Part shown: positions 1 to 8,850 of the stretch, piece by piece
Numbering within the stretch: the stretch's first letter is position 1
Layout: every line of letters begins with the position of its first letter
Assembly: GCA_009711705.1 (NCBI GenBank)
Contig: VENG01000008.1
Location: 35,535-99,534 of the forward strand
Direction: 5' to 3'
Length of the DNA stretch: 64,000 nucleotides
From: Bacillota bacterium
GTDB taxonomy: Bacteria > Bacillota > Desulfotomaculia > Desulfotomaculales > VENG01
Translations under genes and position numbers: made by a program
Notes under the pieces: model-generated
What the model was told of the DNA's origin: nothing
Databases searched by the model: none
What the model saw: only the letters and a program-made list of their open reading frames with translations

Positions 1-1029
1 GGCGTGCATAAAGCCCTGTCCTCCGAAACCACCGGCCAGGAAAAACCCGGGCAAACCTTTACTCTCACCCAGTATGCCGTGGTAATCTGGAGTTAAGGAT
101 CTTATTCCAACATAGGCCCGCATAAGTTCAGCCTGATCAAGGACCGGAATCCTGTTTACTGCCGCCTCAATAAAATTATCCAGGCAAGACCAGTCCACCG
201 CGGTACTGGTGCCGGGAGCGGTATCCTTATCAGTGCCGCCTAGTAGCAGGGTGCCGTTTTTTTCCACGTGCATATAAAAACCTGTATCCGCGTCCACCAC
301 CAGTGGGCTCTGCCGTGGGATATTCTCCATGGAAGCACAGACGTACACCTGCCGGCGAAATGGCCTGGAAGGCACTTCGAGGCCGGCCAGAGAAGCTAAC
401 CGGTTAAACCCAGGGCCTGCAGCATTCACCACCACCGGGGCGGAAAATTCTCCCTTATTTGTTTTAACTCCTGCCACACGGCCTCCTCGGACCAATATCT
501 CTTCCACCGTCTCACCCAGCCTTACTTCCACCCCCTGTCTTACAGCCTGTTTGTAATAACCTTGTACTACATTTCCCGGGTCGGCGTAAGCGTCCACCGG
601 GCAGTAAGTTGCTCCCTTGATGTCCTCTGTATTTAAAAAGTTGTACATTTGCTGCAGCTGTTCCGGAACAAAGAATTGGGCCGGAATGTCCAGATCCTTT
701 GTGGCCTTCAACATGGTCTCAAATTCTGCCAGGCGTTTGTCCTGCCCGGTACAAAATAAGTAACCACGCTGCCTTAGGAAGATAGGTGTGTCCATTTGGG
801 AGTTGAATTTTCGAAAATAAGGCATGCTTAGTTTAGTCAGCTGAGCGTTTAGTTTGCTGGTAAACTGGTGCCTGATTCCGCCCGTACACTGCGCTGTGGA
901 TCCCATGCCTGGAAGTCTCTCTTGCTCAATAACCGTTATCTTTAAGCCTTTTTTATTGACAGCCAGGTTATAGGCTATACTGAGGCCGATAACACCGGCA
1001 CCGGTAATGATTAAATCTGCACTGTTCAT
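1..1029 (-). CDS. FAD-dependent oxidoreductase of the DAO family (3' end outside window)
   Basis: The reading frame starts with ATG at 1029 on the minus strand and stays open to the left edge, giving about 343 residues of an incomplete protein. The N-terminus shows a dinucleotide-binding fold with GAGVIGLSIAYNLA, then GMGSTAQCTGGIRHQF, as in the family of glycine oxidase, sarcosine oxidase beta subunit and D-amino acid dehydrogenase. Near the window edge is GGFGGQGFMHA, the C-terminal FAD-binding part of the fold. Members oxidise secondary amines or amino acids and pass electrons to oxygen or a partner. The exact substrate cannot be read from the sequence. It is divergent from fakA, with about 130 bp between the two starts. 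The fold and family are clear; the substrate is not. Confidence 0.85.
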   Translation of the reverse strand, partial: MNSADLIITGAGVIGLSIAYNLAVNKKGLKITVIEQERLPGMGSTAQCTGGIRHQFTSKLNAQLTKLSMPYFRKFNSQMDTPIFLRQRGYLFCTGQDKRLAEFETMLKATKDLDIPAQFFVPEQLQQMYNFLNTEDIKGATYCPVDAYADPGNVVQGYYKQAVRQGVEVRLGETVEEILVRGGRVAGVKTNKGEFSAPVVVNAAGPGFNRLASLAGLEVPSRPFRRQVYVCASMENIPRQSPLVVDADTGFYMHVEKNGTLLLGGTDKDTAPGTSTAVDWSCLDNFIEAAVNRIPVLDQAELMRAYVGIRSLTPDYHGILGESKGLPGFFLAGGFGGQGFMHA

Positions 1030-1158
1030 CTTACATCACTCCTGCTAAAAATCTTCCCCGCCGGCTACATGAATCCTCCTCAAAGTAATAATACCGTGAA
1101 AGGTTTTATGGGTTCAGTGCAGAATAAATACTACCAGGAGAACGCGGGAGGAATCGAC

Positions 1159-2781
1159 ATGAAAATTTATTCTTTTGACGGAGAGGACCTCAAGATGATG
1201 CTGGTGGGAAGTGTTAACCTGCTGGCCAAGTCTAAGGCTGAAATAGATGCTCTAAATGTTTTTCCGGTACCCGACGGTGACACCGGTACCAATATGTACC
1301 TAACCCTTTTGGCAGGTGTAAAAGAAGCCCGGCAAGTGGAAGGTGCAGGCATAGGGGGAGTAGCTGAGGCCGCGGCCCGAGGCTGTTTGTACGGAGCCCG
1401 CGGAAATTCAGGCGTTATATTGTCGCAAATAATAAAAGGATTTGCCGATGCTCTTAGTGGACAGGCCTGTGCCGGTGCCGAAGATGTGGCCAGGGCCTTC
1501 CGCATGGCTTCCGATGCAGCATTCCAAGCTGTTGCCGACCCGGTAGAAGGGACCATATTGACTGTCTGCCGGGAAATAGCTGCTGCCTTTGAGAACCTGG
1601 CCCAGCGTTATTCCGATCTGGTCAGGATTACAGTACACGCGTACAAGCAGGCGCAGGCAGCACTGGATAGAACGCCGGAACAACTACTGATTTTAAAACA
1701 GTCTGGAGTTGTAGATGCCGGGGGGCAGGGGCTGGTAACTATCTTGCATGGAATAATCCGTGCGTTAAAGGATGCTGCCGCCCAGCAGGACATTGAACTG
1801 TTTGACCTGGCTGCCAGCCAGCAAAAGGAATTTGTGGAGACCAGGGCCAAAGATTATGCTGCGGAACTGAAATATACATATTGTACGGAATTTATCATAG
1901 TTGGTAACCAAATCCCCATGGGAATTTTACGCGAAGAACTGGATCCCTACGGCGATTGCTTATTGGTAGTGGGTGATGACAGCGCCGCTAAGGTACATAT
2001 TCATTCCAACCACCCCGGACTAGTGATGGAATGTGGCTTAAAATACGGAGCGCTGCAAAACGTAAAGATCAGTAACATGGAAGAGCAAAGCCAGGAAATG
2101 CGGTCCGGACCGAAAAAAAACGATTCGGAAGTGGGTGTGGTGGCGGTAGCCATGGGAGAAGGTTTAGCCACAATCCTGCAGAGCATGGGGGTAGATATCG
2201 TAATCAGTGGCGGCCAAACTATGAATCCCAGCTCGGAGGACATTCTGGAAGCTGTTAATGATCTTCCATTTACTAATATTATTGTATTGCCCAACAATAA
2301 AAATATAATCATGGCCGCAGAGCAGGCTGCAAAGATGGCTGATAAGCCGGTGGCGGTTATTCCAACAGAAAGTATCCCCCAGGGGATTGCTGCTCTGCTG
2401 AGTCTTAACCCCATGGAGAGCTTGAAAGAGAATCAAGAGAGGATGCACTCCTCCTATTGTGACGTTCTAACAGGGGAAATCACCAGTGCGGTGCGCGACA
2501 GCATGGCTGACGGGCTGGAAGTTAAAGAGGGACAATTTATCGGACTGGCCGACGGGCGGCTTGCTGTGTGCGGTAGCGAGCTCGCCGCGGTGACAGGCGA
2601 ATTAATTGGCCTTATGGCAGAGGAAGAAGGCAGCCTGGTTACTCTCTTTTTCGGCGCGGACGTTAGCAGTGGTAAAGCGGACGGTATACTGGAGGCGCTG
2701 GAAGAACAATATCCTGATATTGATTTTGAGCTTTATTACGGGGGACAGCCCCTTTATCATTTCTTAATTTCGGTAGACTGA
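1159..2781 (+). CDS. fakA: Fatty acid kinase catalytic subunit FakA (DhaL/DAK-like)
   Basis: FakA phosphorylates fatty acids held by FakB proteins to give acyl-phosphate for phospholipid synthesis (PlsX/PlsY route). The protein is 540 residues, normal for the family. The N-terminal DhaL kinase domain carries NVFPVPDGDTGTNM at residues 33-46, the Mg-ATP binding signature, followed by RGNSGVILSQI. The C-terminal half is the family's conserved second domain. An ATG exists at 1069, but the one at 1159 has GGGAGG eight bases upstream and gives the usual family N-terminus, so it is preferred. The degV/fakB gene follows after four bases, which supports the assignment and indicates one operon. Confidence 0.93.
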   Translation: MKIYSFDGEDLKMMLVGSVNLLAKSKAEIDALNVFPVPDGDTGTNMYLTLLAGVKEARQVEGAGIGGVAEAAARGCLYGARGNSGVILSQIIKGFADALSGQACAGAEDVARAFRMASDAAFQAVADPVEGTILTVCREIAAAFENLAQRYSDLVRITVHAYKQAQAALDRTPEQLLILKQSGVVDAGGQGLVTILHGIIRALKDAAAQQDIELFDLAASQQKEFVETRAKDYAAELKYTYCTEFIIVGNQIPMGILREELDPYGDCLLVVGDDSAAKVHIHSNHPGLVMECGLKYGALQNVKISNMEEQSQEMRSGPKKNDSEVGVVAVAMGEGLATILQSMGVDIVISGGQTMNPSSEDILEAVNDLPFTNIIVLPNNKNIIMAAEQAAKMADKPVAVIPTESIPQGIAALLSLNPMESLKENQERMHSSYCDVLTGEITSAVRDSMADGLEVKEGQFIGLADGRLAVCGSELAAVTGELIGLMAEEEGSLVTLFFGADVSSGKADGILEALEEQYPDIDFELYYGGQPLYHFLISVD

Positions 2782-2785
2782 GGCG

Positions 2786-3655
2786 GTGGATAAATTGCCT
2801 GAAGTACGCATAGTCACTGACAGTACGGCGGATATACCCGGGGAACTGGCCAAGAAGTATAATATAACCGTAGTACCTTTAAAGGTGTTTTTCGGAGAAG
2901 AGGTTTTTCGCGATGGCGTAGACCTTACTCCTGGGGAATTTTTTCAAAAACTGGAGTCCAGTACGGTATTACCCACCACGTCTCAGCCTACCCCGGGAGA
3001 GTTTGAGGAGTATTACCGCCCTCTCATGGACCAAGGGGCTTCCATCATATCTATTCATATTTCCTCCCAGATGAGCGGTACCTTTCAATCGGCTAAGCTG
3101 GCCAAAAAGATAGTTGATTATGAAGATCTGGAAATTATTGATTCCCACATTGTGAGTGTGCCCCTGGCCATGATGGTAATTGCCTCTGCCCGGGCGGCCA
3201 AAGCAGGGAGAACCAGGGATGAGATATTGGAAATGATACGCGGAATGATGAAAAGCCAGCAGACGTACTTTGTGGTGGATACCCTGGAGTATTTGCAGCG
3301 TGGTGGGCGTATTGGTAAAGCGCAGGCATTTTTGGGAACACTGTTAAATGTAAAACCTGTGCTGCATTTGAAGGAAGGACTAATCCATCCGTATGAAAAG
3401 GTGCGGGGCAAGAATAAAGCACTAAACCGGCTAGTACAGGTGGCTGAAGAGAACTATAAGGATGACAAAGTATGGGTTTACCTCACCCACGGGAATGACC
3501 CGGAAACTCTTGATAAGCTGCGCCGCAAGGTGGAGGAAAAGTTGAACTGCACCGAAATATGGGAAAACCAGCTGGGACCCGTAGTAGGCACACACGTAGG
3601 CCCCGGATTGGTCGGCTTGGCTATATGTAAAGTAGATGGGATCATAGAATTTTAA
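2786..3655 (+). CDS. fakB: DegV family fatty-acid-binding protein (FakB)
   Basis: This is a DegV/EDD-fold protein that binds a fatty acid and presents it to FakA. The start of the protein, VRIVTDSTADIPGELAKKY, and the middle TTSQPTPGEFEEYY and IHISSQMSGTFQSA are the family's conserved fatty-acid-head-group motifs (TSQPS and SS.SGT). Its 289 residues match the usual length of about 280. GTG at 2786 is taken as the start, but TTG at 2795 is equally possible because the GGCGG-like ribosome site sits between them. It is translationally coupled to fakA. The protein family is certain. Its assignment as FakB rests on the adjacent fakA. Confidence 0.92.
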   Translation: MDKLPEVRIVTDSTADIPGELAKKYNITVVPLKVFFGEEVFRDGVDLTPGEFFQKLESSTVLPTTSQPTPGEFEEYYRPLMDQGASIISIHISSQMSGTFQSAKLAKKIVDYEDLEIIDSHIVSVPLAMMVIASARAAKAGRTRDEILEMIRGMMKSQQTYFVVDTLEYLQRGGRIGKAQAFLGTLLNVKPVLHLKEGLIHPYEKVRGKNKALNRLVQVAEENYKDDKVWVYLTHGNDPETLDKLRRKVEEKLNCTEIWENQLGPVVGTHVGPGLVGLAICKVDGIIEF

Positions 3656-3689
3656 AGATTTTGGGTCGGTACTCTCGGGTCAATTTTTA

Positions 3690-4028
3690 GACGGGATTAA
3701 CGGGATTTATGGGATAAAAAACAAAGAGAAAGAAATTTAAAACCTTTGACAGGATTACAGGATATGCAGGATAGTAGGTCTAATACTATGGGTTAAAACA
3801 TTAGCTGACAAAAACGAAAAAGTTTTAGTGTAAGCTTTATTAAATTTCATTATTAAAACAAATAAGTAAAAATAAGTATACATAAAAATAAAGACCTTAT
3901 AGACAGAGCAAGCCAACCAACAAACCCAAAATCCTGTTGATCCTGTTAATCCTGTCAAAAAGAATACCCCAAAGAAATACATGCAACGCCTTTAATCCTT
4001 AAATCCCAATAATCCCGTAGATCCCGTC
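3690..4028 (+). repeat. Dispersed nested inverted repeat, copy 1
   Basis: This intergenic stretch has two nested pairs of arms. The outer arms are GACGGGATT-type units (about 3690-3715) answered by ATCCC...ATCCCGTC (4003-4028). The inner arms are GACAGGATTACAGGAT (from 3748) answered by ATCCTGTTAATCCTGTC (to 3956). Each arm is a short run of 8-9-base units of the form ACAGGATT. The AT-rich centre holds no convincing gene. The same element occurs at least six more times in this window. The right arm ends about 60 bases before the hslO start codon. Confidence 0.85.
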
Positions 4029-4090
4029 AAAAAATGGACCCCAAAGCTACAGCCCCAACAATTCACTTAAACAAAGGACGAGATATAATC

Positions 4091-4966
4091 ATGCAGGACT
4101 ACATAATTCGCGCCGTGGCCAAAAATGAACCGGTAAGGATCACAGCAGTTACCACCACTGGCGTAGTGGAAGAAGCACATAGAAGACACAAAACCTCCCC
4201 CGTAGCCGCGGCCGCATTAGGCCGCACTCTCACAGCAGCCCTGATGCTGGCCACCGAAATAAAGGGCAAGGACATACTAACCGTCCGTGTCATGGGTGAT
4301 GGTCCCCTGGGAGCCATAGTTGCCTCCGCCGGCGGAAACGGCACTGTGCGCGGCTACGTGCAAAACCCCGAATTTGACCTGCCGCCCAACGAAAAAGGCA
4401 AACTACCCGTAGGGGCCGCTGTGGGACAAGGCACGCTGCACGTATCCAAAGACCTGGGCCTAAAATACCCCTTTGTGGGCAGCTGCGAGCTGATATCCGG
4501 CGAAATTAGTGAAGATATTACGTACTATCTCTACAAATCAGAACAAATTCCCTCCGCGGTATCCTTGGGAGTACTTGTGGGCCCGGACGGGCATATACGC
4601 TCGGCGGGAGGAGTCATGGTCCAGATAATGGGCGATGTGGACGAGGTAACCGAAAAAAGGATAGTCAAGCGGTTTGAAAATATGGAGGCCGTCAGCAGCC
4701 TTGTTGACAGGGGGCACAAACCCGAGGACCTGGTAAAAGAACTGGATTTTGACTTTGAGATACTGGCTAATTACCCCGTGGCCTTTCAGTGTCAGTGCAC
4801 TAAAGAGAGAGTGGAAAAGGCCTTAGTTAGCATCGGGGTGGAAGAAATAGAAGACATAATGGCCAAAGAAGGGCAGGCGGAAGCAAGTTGCCACTTTTGT
4901 GGAGATAACTATATATTTGGTAAAGCTGAATTAGGGAAGCTGCTGGTGGAAATGAAAAATAATTAA
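4091..4966 (+). CDS. hslO: Hsp33 redox-regulated chaperone
   Basis: Hsp33 is a cytoplasmic holdase that is switched on when oxidation releases zinc from its C-terminal cysteines. The protein is 291 residues. The zinc site is complete: CQC at residues 234-236 and CHFC at 267-270. The N-terminal core has the family motif VRVMGDGPLGAIVASAGG. An ATG at 4034 extends the frame by 19 residues, but that part overlaps the end of the upstream repeat. The ATG at 4091, behind AAAGGACGAG, gives the normal N-terminus (MQDYIIRAVAKN) and is preferred. It is a single gene between two repeat copies, and no partner is evident. Confidence 0.95.
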   Translation: MQDYIIRAVAKNEPVRITAVTTTGVVEEAHRRHKTSPVAAAALGRTLTAALMLATEIKGKDILTVRVMGDGPLGAIVASAGGNGTVRGYVQNPEFDLPPNEKGKLPVGAAVGQGTLHVSKDLGLKYPFVGSCELISGEISEDITYYLYKSEQIPSAVSLGVLVGPDGHIRSAGGVMVQIMGDVDEVTEKRIVKRFENMEAVSSLVDRGHKPEDLVKELDFDFEILANYPVAFQCQCTKERVEKALVSIGVEEIEDIMAKEGQAEASCHFCGDNYIFGKAELGKLLVEMKNN

Positions 4967-5070
4967 TTTGATAGGATCAGCAGGATTCAGCCTTCCTGCA
5001 TCTGAGCAACTTTTTTTATTGAAGATTATGAAGAAATATTTAATAGGGATGCTTAAAACAAAAAAAAATT

Positions 5071-5276
5071 AGACGGGATTTTGGGTAAACAAAAAGCCTT
5101 TTTAGACAGGATTAACAGGATGCACAGGATAAAAAAAGAAAAAGAGTAAATGCATGGATTTTAATTATAACCTTTTGAATAATAATCAACGTTGATCCGT
5201 AATAGTTGGAAATAAAATGAAATCAAATAATTTGCAAAAATCCTGTTAATTCCAATTAATCCTGTCAATCCTGTCC
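5071..5276 (+). repeat. Dispersed inverted repeat, copy 2
   Basis: Left arms are AGACGGGATT at 5071 and GACAGGATTAACAGGAT at 5104-5120 plus a further CAGGAT unit. Right arms are TCCTGTTAAT at 5241 and AATCCTGTCAATCCTGTC ending at 5276. An isolated AGGATCAGCAGGAT at about 4973 may be a decayed unit. The region between hslO and the convergent polymerase gene contains nothing else that can be recognised. The trailing bases contain the CCCAAAG motif seen after other copies. Confidence 0.8.
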
Positions 5277-5385
5277 AAAAAATATGTTGGCCCAAAGAAA
5301 TACCCCAAAGTAGGCGCTCTTGCCTTCTGGCGTCGTAGATAAAGTATTGACCTCTAAATCATTAATCCAAAGAATTCTCAATGCT

Positions 5386-6633
5386 TTACCAGTGACTGCC
5401 GCCAAATTCATTATTAGCCAGCGACAGCCCCAGTACAATCCAAAAAAGAGGCCAAACAATAATCACATCAATATTAAAAAAGCCCTGTAAAAGATAAGTC
5501 GTAATCATTATAAAGTATAAAAAACCATAAAACCCTTCCCTTGGCCTTAAAAAATAAGCCAGGAAAGCAAGATAAGAAAGTAAGGCAAATATACCCATGG
5601 TGACGGCGATTTCCAGGTAAATATTATGTGTCTTATCCACCAGTGTTCCATTAGGAGTATGAATACCAGCCAGCCCAAGGTTGTCCGGCCCCATGCCAAA
5701 GGCCCAGTATTGCGGCAGCAGCTGCATCGTTTCCTTCCAGATAAACATTCTTCCTGAACCTGCTTGATCATCCAACTGAACGGCAGCCTGCATCTGATCC
5801 GACACAGTAAAAATCCTATTAAACAGCAGGCTATCCTGGACAGGTAACAAAAAGGCGGTTACCAAAAAAAGCACCAGAATCACAGTGCCCAGAGCTTTTC
5901 TTTTCCCGGGTAATCTATACACGTATATGGAGAGGATCACGAAGGTCAAAAAAGACGCTATCCACACTCCCCTGGTAAGAGATACCAAAAGCCCGGCGTA
6001 GATAACACCTGTACATATCAGTAAGGCTATTTTCTTATCCTTTAAATAAAAAAGGATGGCAGCAGGTAATATAAATGCTGTGTAAGTGCCTAAAAAATTA
6101 GGATTCCCCATGGTGCTGTAACCACGAATGGAATTGTCCCTAAATGGCTCATGAGGTACAATATTGAGCCCAAAATATTGCATTACCGCCAAAACTGAAA
6201 CAATTGCGGCTGTGACAATCATAGGCAGCAGTATTTTTTTCCCCGGTGTTTTATTGGCAAAAGCAATTAAAAACAAGATCATACAAAAAAACACAGTCGT
6301 TAATCCTGTAAGTCTATGGGGGCTTCCTATCAAGGCAATTGCTTTGTTCCCAGCTAACAATGTAGAAATTATAACAAAGGCCAGGAAAAAGGCTGCCGGA
6401 ATCAAGACGGGATGGAAAACCTTTATTCTTTCTCTGAAGATTACATACAGTGTCAATACGGATATAACAATCAAAACCAGATACCTTGGCGCGTAAAAGT
6501 AATTTAAATTATTGGGTATCACTATCAGGGGATAAATACTTACCATAAACCAAAGTATGACATAAACAATAGTTGGTTGATCAATAGAAGGTTTAAATTT
6601 ATACTTATCTGCTGGAATTTTGCCATTTAGCAC
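5386..6633 (-). CDS. O-antigen ligase / Wzy-type polymerase membrane protein
   Basis: A 415-residue integral membrane protein with about ten hydrophobic segments. It fits the O-antigen ligase family (Wzy_C type), whose members join or polymerise lipid-linked glycans on the outer face of the membrane. The central stretch MGNPNFLGTYTAFILPAA and the large extracellular loop with MGPDNLGLAG and VDKTHNIYLEIAVTMG are characteristic: the first resembles the GNPN motif and the second the HN.yle motif. GTG at 6633 follows TAGGAGGT with eight bases spacing. It lies outside the main glycan cluster at 14-30 kb but could act on its product. The family is clear; the acceptor is unknown. Confidence 0.85.
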   Translation of the reverse strand: MLNGKIPADKYKFKPSIDQPTIVYVILWFMVSIYPLIVIPNNLNYFYAPRYLVLIVISVLTLYVIFRERIKVFHPVLIPAAFFLAFVIISTLLAGNKAIALIGSPHRLTGLTTVFFCMILFLIAFANKTPGKKILLPMIVTAAIVSVLAVMQYFGLNIVPHEPFRDNSIRGYSTMGNPNFLGTYTAFILPAAILFYLKDKKIALLICTGVIYAGLLVSLTRGVWIASFLTFVILSIYVYRLPGKRKALGTVILVLFLVTAFLLPVQDSLLFNRIFTVSDQMQAAVQLDDQAGSGRMFIWKETMQLLPQYWAFGMGPDNLGLAGIHTPNGTLVDKTHNIYLEIAVTMGIFALLSYLAFLAYFLRPREGFYGFLYFIMITTYLLQGFFNIDVIIVWPLFWIVLGLSLANNEFGGSHW

Positions 6634-6756
6634 CTTAACTACCTCCTAAATATCGCTAACTTGATTCTAACGGTGCAAAAGTATATTTGTGAAGGTACCA
6701 TGGTCCTAAATTGTACTGGACTTGACTAAATAAAAAAAGACACCGTCTAAAGTGCC

Positions 6757-7458
6757 TTAAAATAATCTCTCCAGCGCGATAACAAATACAGCCGCGAAAA
6801 GAATCGCCGGCAGCAGGTTACCCACGCGAATCTTCGCCAGTTCCAGTATATTCAACCCTATGCCCAAAATTAAAAGCCCACCGGTGGCCGTAAGCTCAGC
6901 TATAACCCAGTCGCTTAGATATGCGGATGCTCCTGCTGCAGCCAGGGTGATGCCGCCCTGGTACAAAAGCACCGGTACGCTGGAAAAAATCACCCCGATG
7001 CCCATAGTGGAGGCGAATACCACCGAGGCAATGCCGTCCAGCATGGACTTGGCAAACAGTATTTTTGGCTGCCCGGTTAGACCGTCCTCAATGGAACCCA
7101 TCACCGCCATGGCTCCTACACAGAATACAATACTGGCCATGACAAAGGCCTTGGCCACGTTTTGTTCGCCTCCGGCAGGAACGCCGCGGGTTGTCTTTTT
7201 CTCTATCCAGGCCCCCAGGTTGTCCAACCGTTCTTCAATACGGGCCAGCTCCCCTATAATGCCACCTACTGCCAGGCTGGAAATTACTATAAGCACATTT
7301 TCAGTTTTAAAGGCCATCTGAAGCCCCAGCAGTATTACCGAAAGACCTAATCCCTGGGTTAATGTTTTCTTTATGTTATTAGGAATACCCTTGGTAAGAA
7401 AGGCTCCTATCAGACTGCCCGCACAGATTGCCGCCACGTTAACCAGTGTTCCCGTCAA
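6757..7458 (-). CDS. DUF554 family membrane protein
   Basis: A 233-residue protein with about seven membrane helices, of the DUF554 (YdfK-like) family, which is thought to include small-molecule transporters but has no proven function. The start MTGTLVNVAAICAGSLIGAF and the central ELARIEERLDNLGAWIEKK, followed by FVMASIVFCVGAMAVMGSI, are typical of the family. A weak stem with a T-run just past the stop (about 6735-6756) may terminate it. It is transcribed away from the 0A-box region, which lies between it and the regulator cluster. Confidence 0.88.
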   Translation of the reverse strand: MTGTLVNVAAICAGSLIGAFLTKGIPNNIKKTLTQGLGLSVILLGLQMAFKTENVLIVISSLAVGGIIGELARIEERLDNLGAWIEKKTTRGVPAGGEQNVAKAFVMASIVFCVGAMAVMGSIEDGLTGQPKILFAKSMLDGIASVVFASTMGIGVIFSSVPVLLYQGGITLAAAGASAYLSDWVIAELTATGGLLILGIGLNILELAKIRVGNLLPAILFAAVFVIALERLF

Positions 7459-7544
7459 GAAAACTCGCTCCCTTTAATTTGGGTTACTCATACCAAAACA
7501 TTTTTTCATTATATCACTAACTAAAAAATAATCTAAATTAATTT

Positions 7545-7802
7545 TGTCGAATATTAGCTACAGTATAAAGAACACCAGGAAGATCAAATCACCGAGGGGT
7601 TTTGATCAGGTTGACCCTATGTTTGAGAATGGGTTTGCGGTAGGGTGTTCGACAATCGTTGGAAGCAAATAGTAAAACCTGGGAACCAATAGAATGTCCG
7701 GTGTTTTAAAGGTTAAGTCGCTATGGATAAAAGATTATCTGTAAGAAAATGTTAATATCATATGTCGAAAATTAATAATTATAATATTTAGTAAATTCGA
7801 CA
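7545..7802. promoter_or_regulatory. Four Spo0A-type boxes (TGTCGAA) with a candidate promoter
   Basis: The core TGTCGAA occurs at 7545-7551 (in the context TTTTGTCGAATAT, very close to the consensus 0A box), at 7763-7769, and inverted (TTCGACA) at 7647-7653 and 7796-7802. Four copies of a seven-base word in about 260 bases is far above chance (about 0.03 expected on both strands at even base use). The last two face each other around TATAAT at 7780-7785, with no good -35 hexamer. That layout is known for promoters activated by Spo0A, where the box replaces the -35. The site lies between DUF554 and the first LuxR-type regulator and could serve either one. Confidence 0.65.
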
Positions 7803-7825
7803 TGTTTTCTGGGACAAGGTATTAA

Positions 7826-7953
7826 TCCTTCTGATATATTAATACTGATCTCGGAAGGATGCAATGAGACGCGGCGATACTTTTTTGGGCACCGAAAGCT
7901 GCGTGGAGCAAGTGGTGCAACCGGCCTTCTGAACCTAAGGCTGGTTTTGTTTT
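7826..7953 (+). promoter_or_regulatory. Structured leader ending in an intrinsic terminator before the first regulator gene
   Basis: Downstream of the candidate promoter are paired segments. ATCCTTC at 7826-7832 pairs with GAAGGAT at 7854-7860, and GCACC at 7889-7893 with GGTGC at 7914-7918. A final 10-bp stem pairs AACCGGCCTT (7919-7928) with AAGGCTGGTT (7937-7946), with one G-T pair, and is followed by a T-rich run. The last stem has the form of an intrinsic terminator and ends about 50 bases before the regulator start. The layout suggests transcription attenuation. It does not match any riboswitch class I can recognise; in particular, the c-di-GMP-I signature is missing. Confidence 0.5.
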
Positions 7954-8002
7954 GGCAAGAAGACAGCCAGTCAAAAATTTAGGGGAAGTGAGGGCCGTTT
8001 TT

Positions 8003-8692
8003 GTGGATAAGATTCGCTTGGTGATTGTAAGTGAGGATTTATATTCACGGAAAGGACTAACATCAATTTTTAATGCTGAGGATGTATTCGAAGTACTAGG
8101 TGGTTTCTCTCTGGGCGAGGCTTTAGAGAATGCAATATCATCTCAGCCTGATGTGGTATTGGTGGATATCCCGGATGACATGATGACAGATTACGGTGAT
8201 AAAATCGTGGAAATCAAAGGTGGGTGCCCGTGCAGCTTAATTTTGGCCGTGGTGGGGGAAGAGTACCGTAAGACTCTGGAAGAAGTGTTGAGAAACGGCC
8301 TGGATGGCTGCGTGCCCAGGGGGATAATGCGTGGATGTCTGGTTAGAGCAGTAGAACTTGCCTGTCGGTCTGGATTACTTTGCCTTCCCCGGTCTTTTAA
8401 AAAGGCAGATAATGCTTCGAGACATACTCCTTTATCCAGTAATGTATTTTGCAAAACCGCTATTCCCGGTCAGGTGGAAACGCTGACCAGGCGTGAAATG
8501 GAAATACTAAAGCTGATGAGTGAAAATCTGTCTAACCGCGAAATAGGAGAAAAGCTATTCATCAGTGAACCAACAGTGAAAACCCATGTGAGTAATATTC
8601 TACGCAAACTGGGACAGAGCAACAGGGCCCAGGCCATAGTTTATTCTTATAAAATGGGTTTGATAACTGAAAACCAAGCTGCTGTTAAGTAA
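8003..8692 (+). CDS. LuxR/NarL-type response regulator (module 1)
   Basis: A 229-residue protein with an N-terminal receiver-like domain and a C-terminal LuxR helix-turn-helix (LTRREMEILKLMSENLSNRE, then EPTVKTHVSNILRKLG). The receiver keeps acidic residues at 11-12 and the phospho-acceptor Asp55 (VVLVDI). The usual switch Lys is replaced by Arg (GCVPRGI). A CPC motif at residues 75-77 and an ELAC motif near the end of the receiver are shared with its paralogue at 9436. An upstream TTG at 7952 would extend the frame by 17 residues, but it sits in the terminator of the leader. The GTG at 8003 aligns with the paralogue's start and is preferred. No histidine kinase is adjacent. Confidence 0.82.
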   Translation: MDKIRLVIVSEDLYSRKGLTSIFNAEDVFEVLGGFSLGEALENAISSQPDVVLVDIPDDMMTDYGDKIVEIKGGCPCSLILAVVGEEYRKTLEEVLRNGLDGCVPRGIMRGCLVRAVELACRSGLLCLPRSFKKADNASRHTPLSSNVFCKTAIPGQVETLTRREMEILKLMSENLSNREIGEKLFISEPTVKTHVSNILRKLGQSNRAQAIVYSYKMGLITENQAAVK

Positions 8693-8769
8693 TTTCGGTA
8701 TTAATACCTGAACACCCAATTTCATCCACCTGTCGGATTGAGAAAACTCTTCACACAGATTAAAGTAAA

Positions 8770-8798
8770 AAGGACCTCCTTAATTTGGAGGTCCTTAT
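8770..8798 (+). terminator. Intrinsic terminator after module 1 regulator
   Basis: AAGGACCTCC pairs perfectly with GGAGGTCCTT around a seven-base AT-rich loop, followed by a T-containing run. It separates the regulator from the pseudo-receiver gene, so the two genes of a module are probably not simply co-transcribed. Confidence 0.8.
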
Positions 8799-8850
8799 AA
8801 TTTTGGCCATTGTTTCAGGGGCAAATCTTTGCTCCGGTGGAGGATGATAA

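Noticed and set aside
7820..7953. A c-di-GMP riboswitch ahead of the first LuxR-type regulator
   Set aside because: The conserved GGCAAA, GAAA-capped stem and GACGCAAAGC parts of the c-di-GMP-I aptamer are missing; only the terminator-like end is clear.
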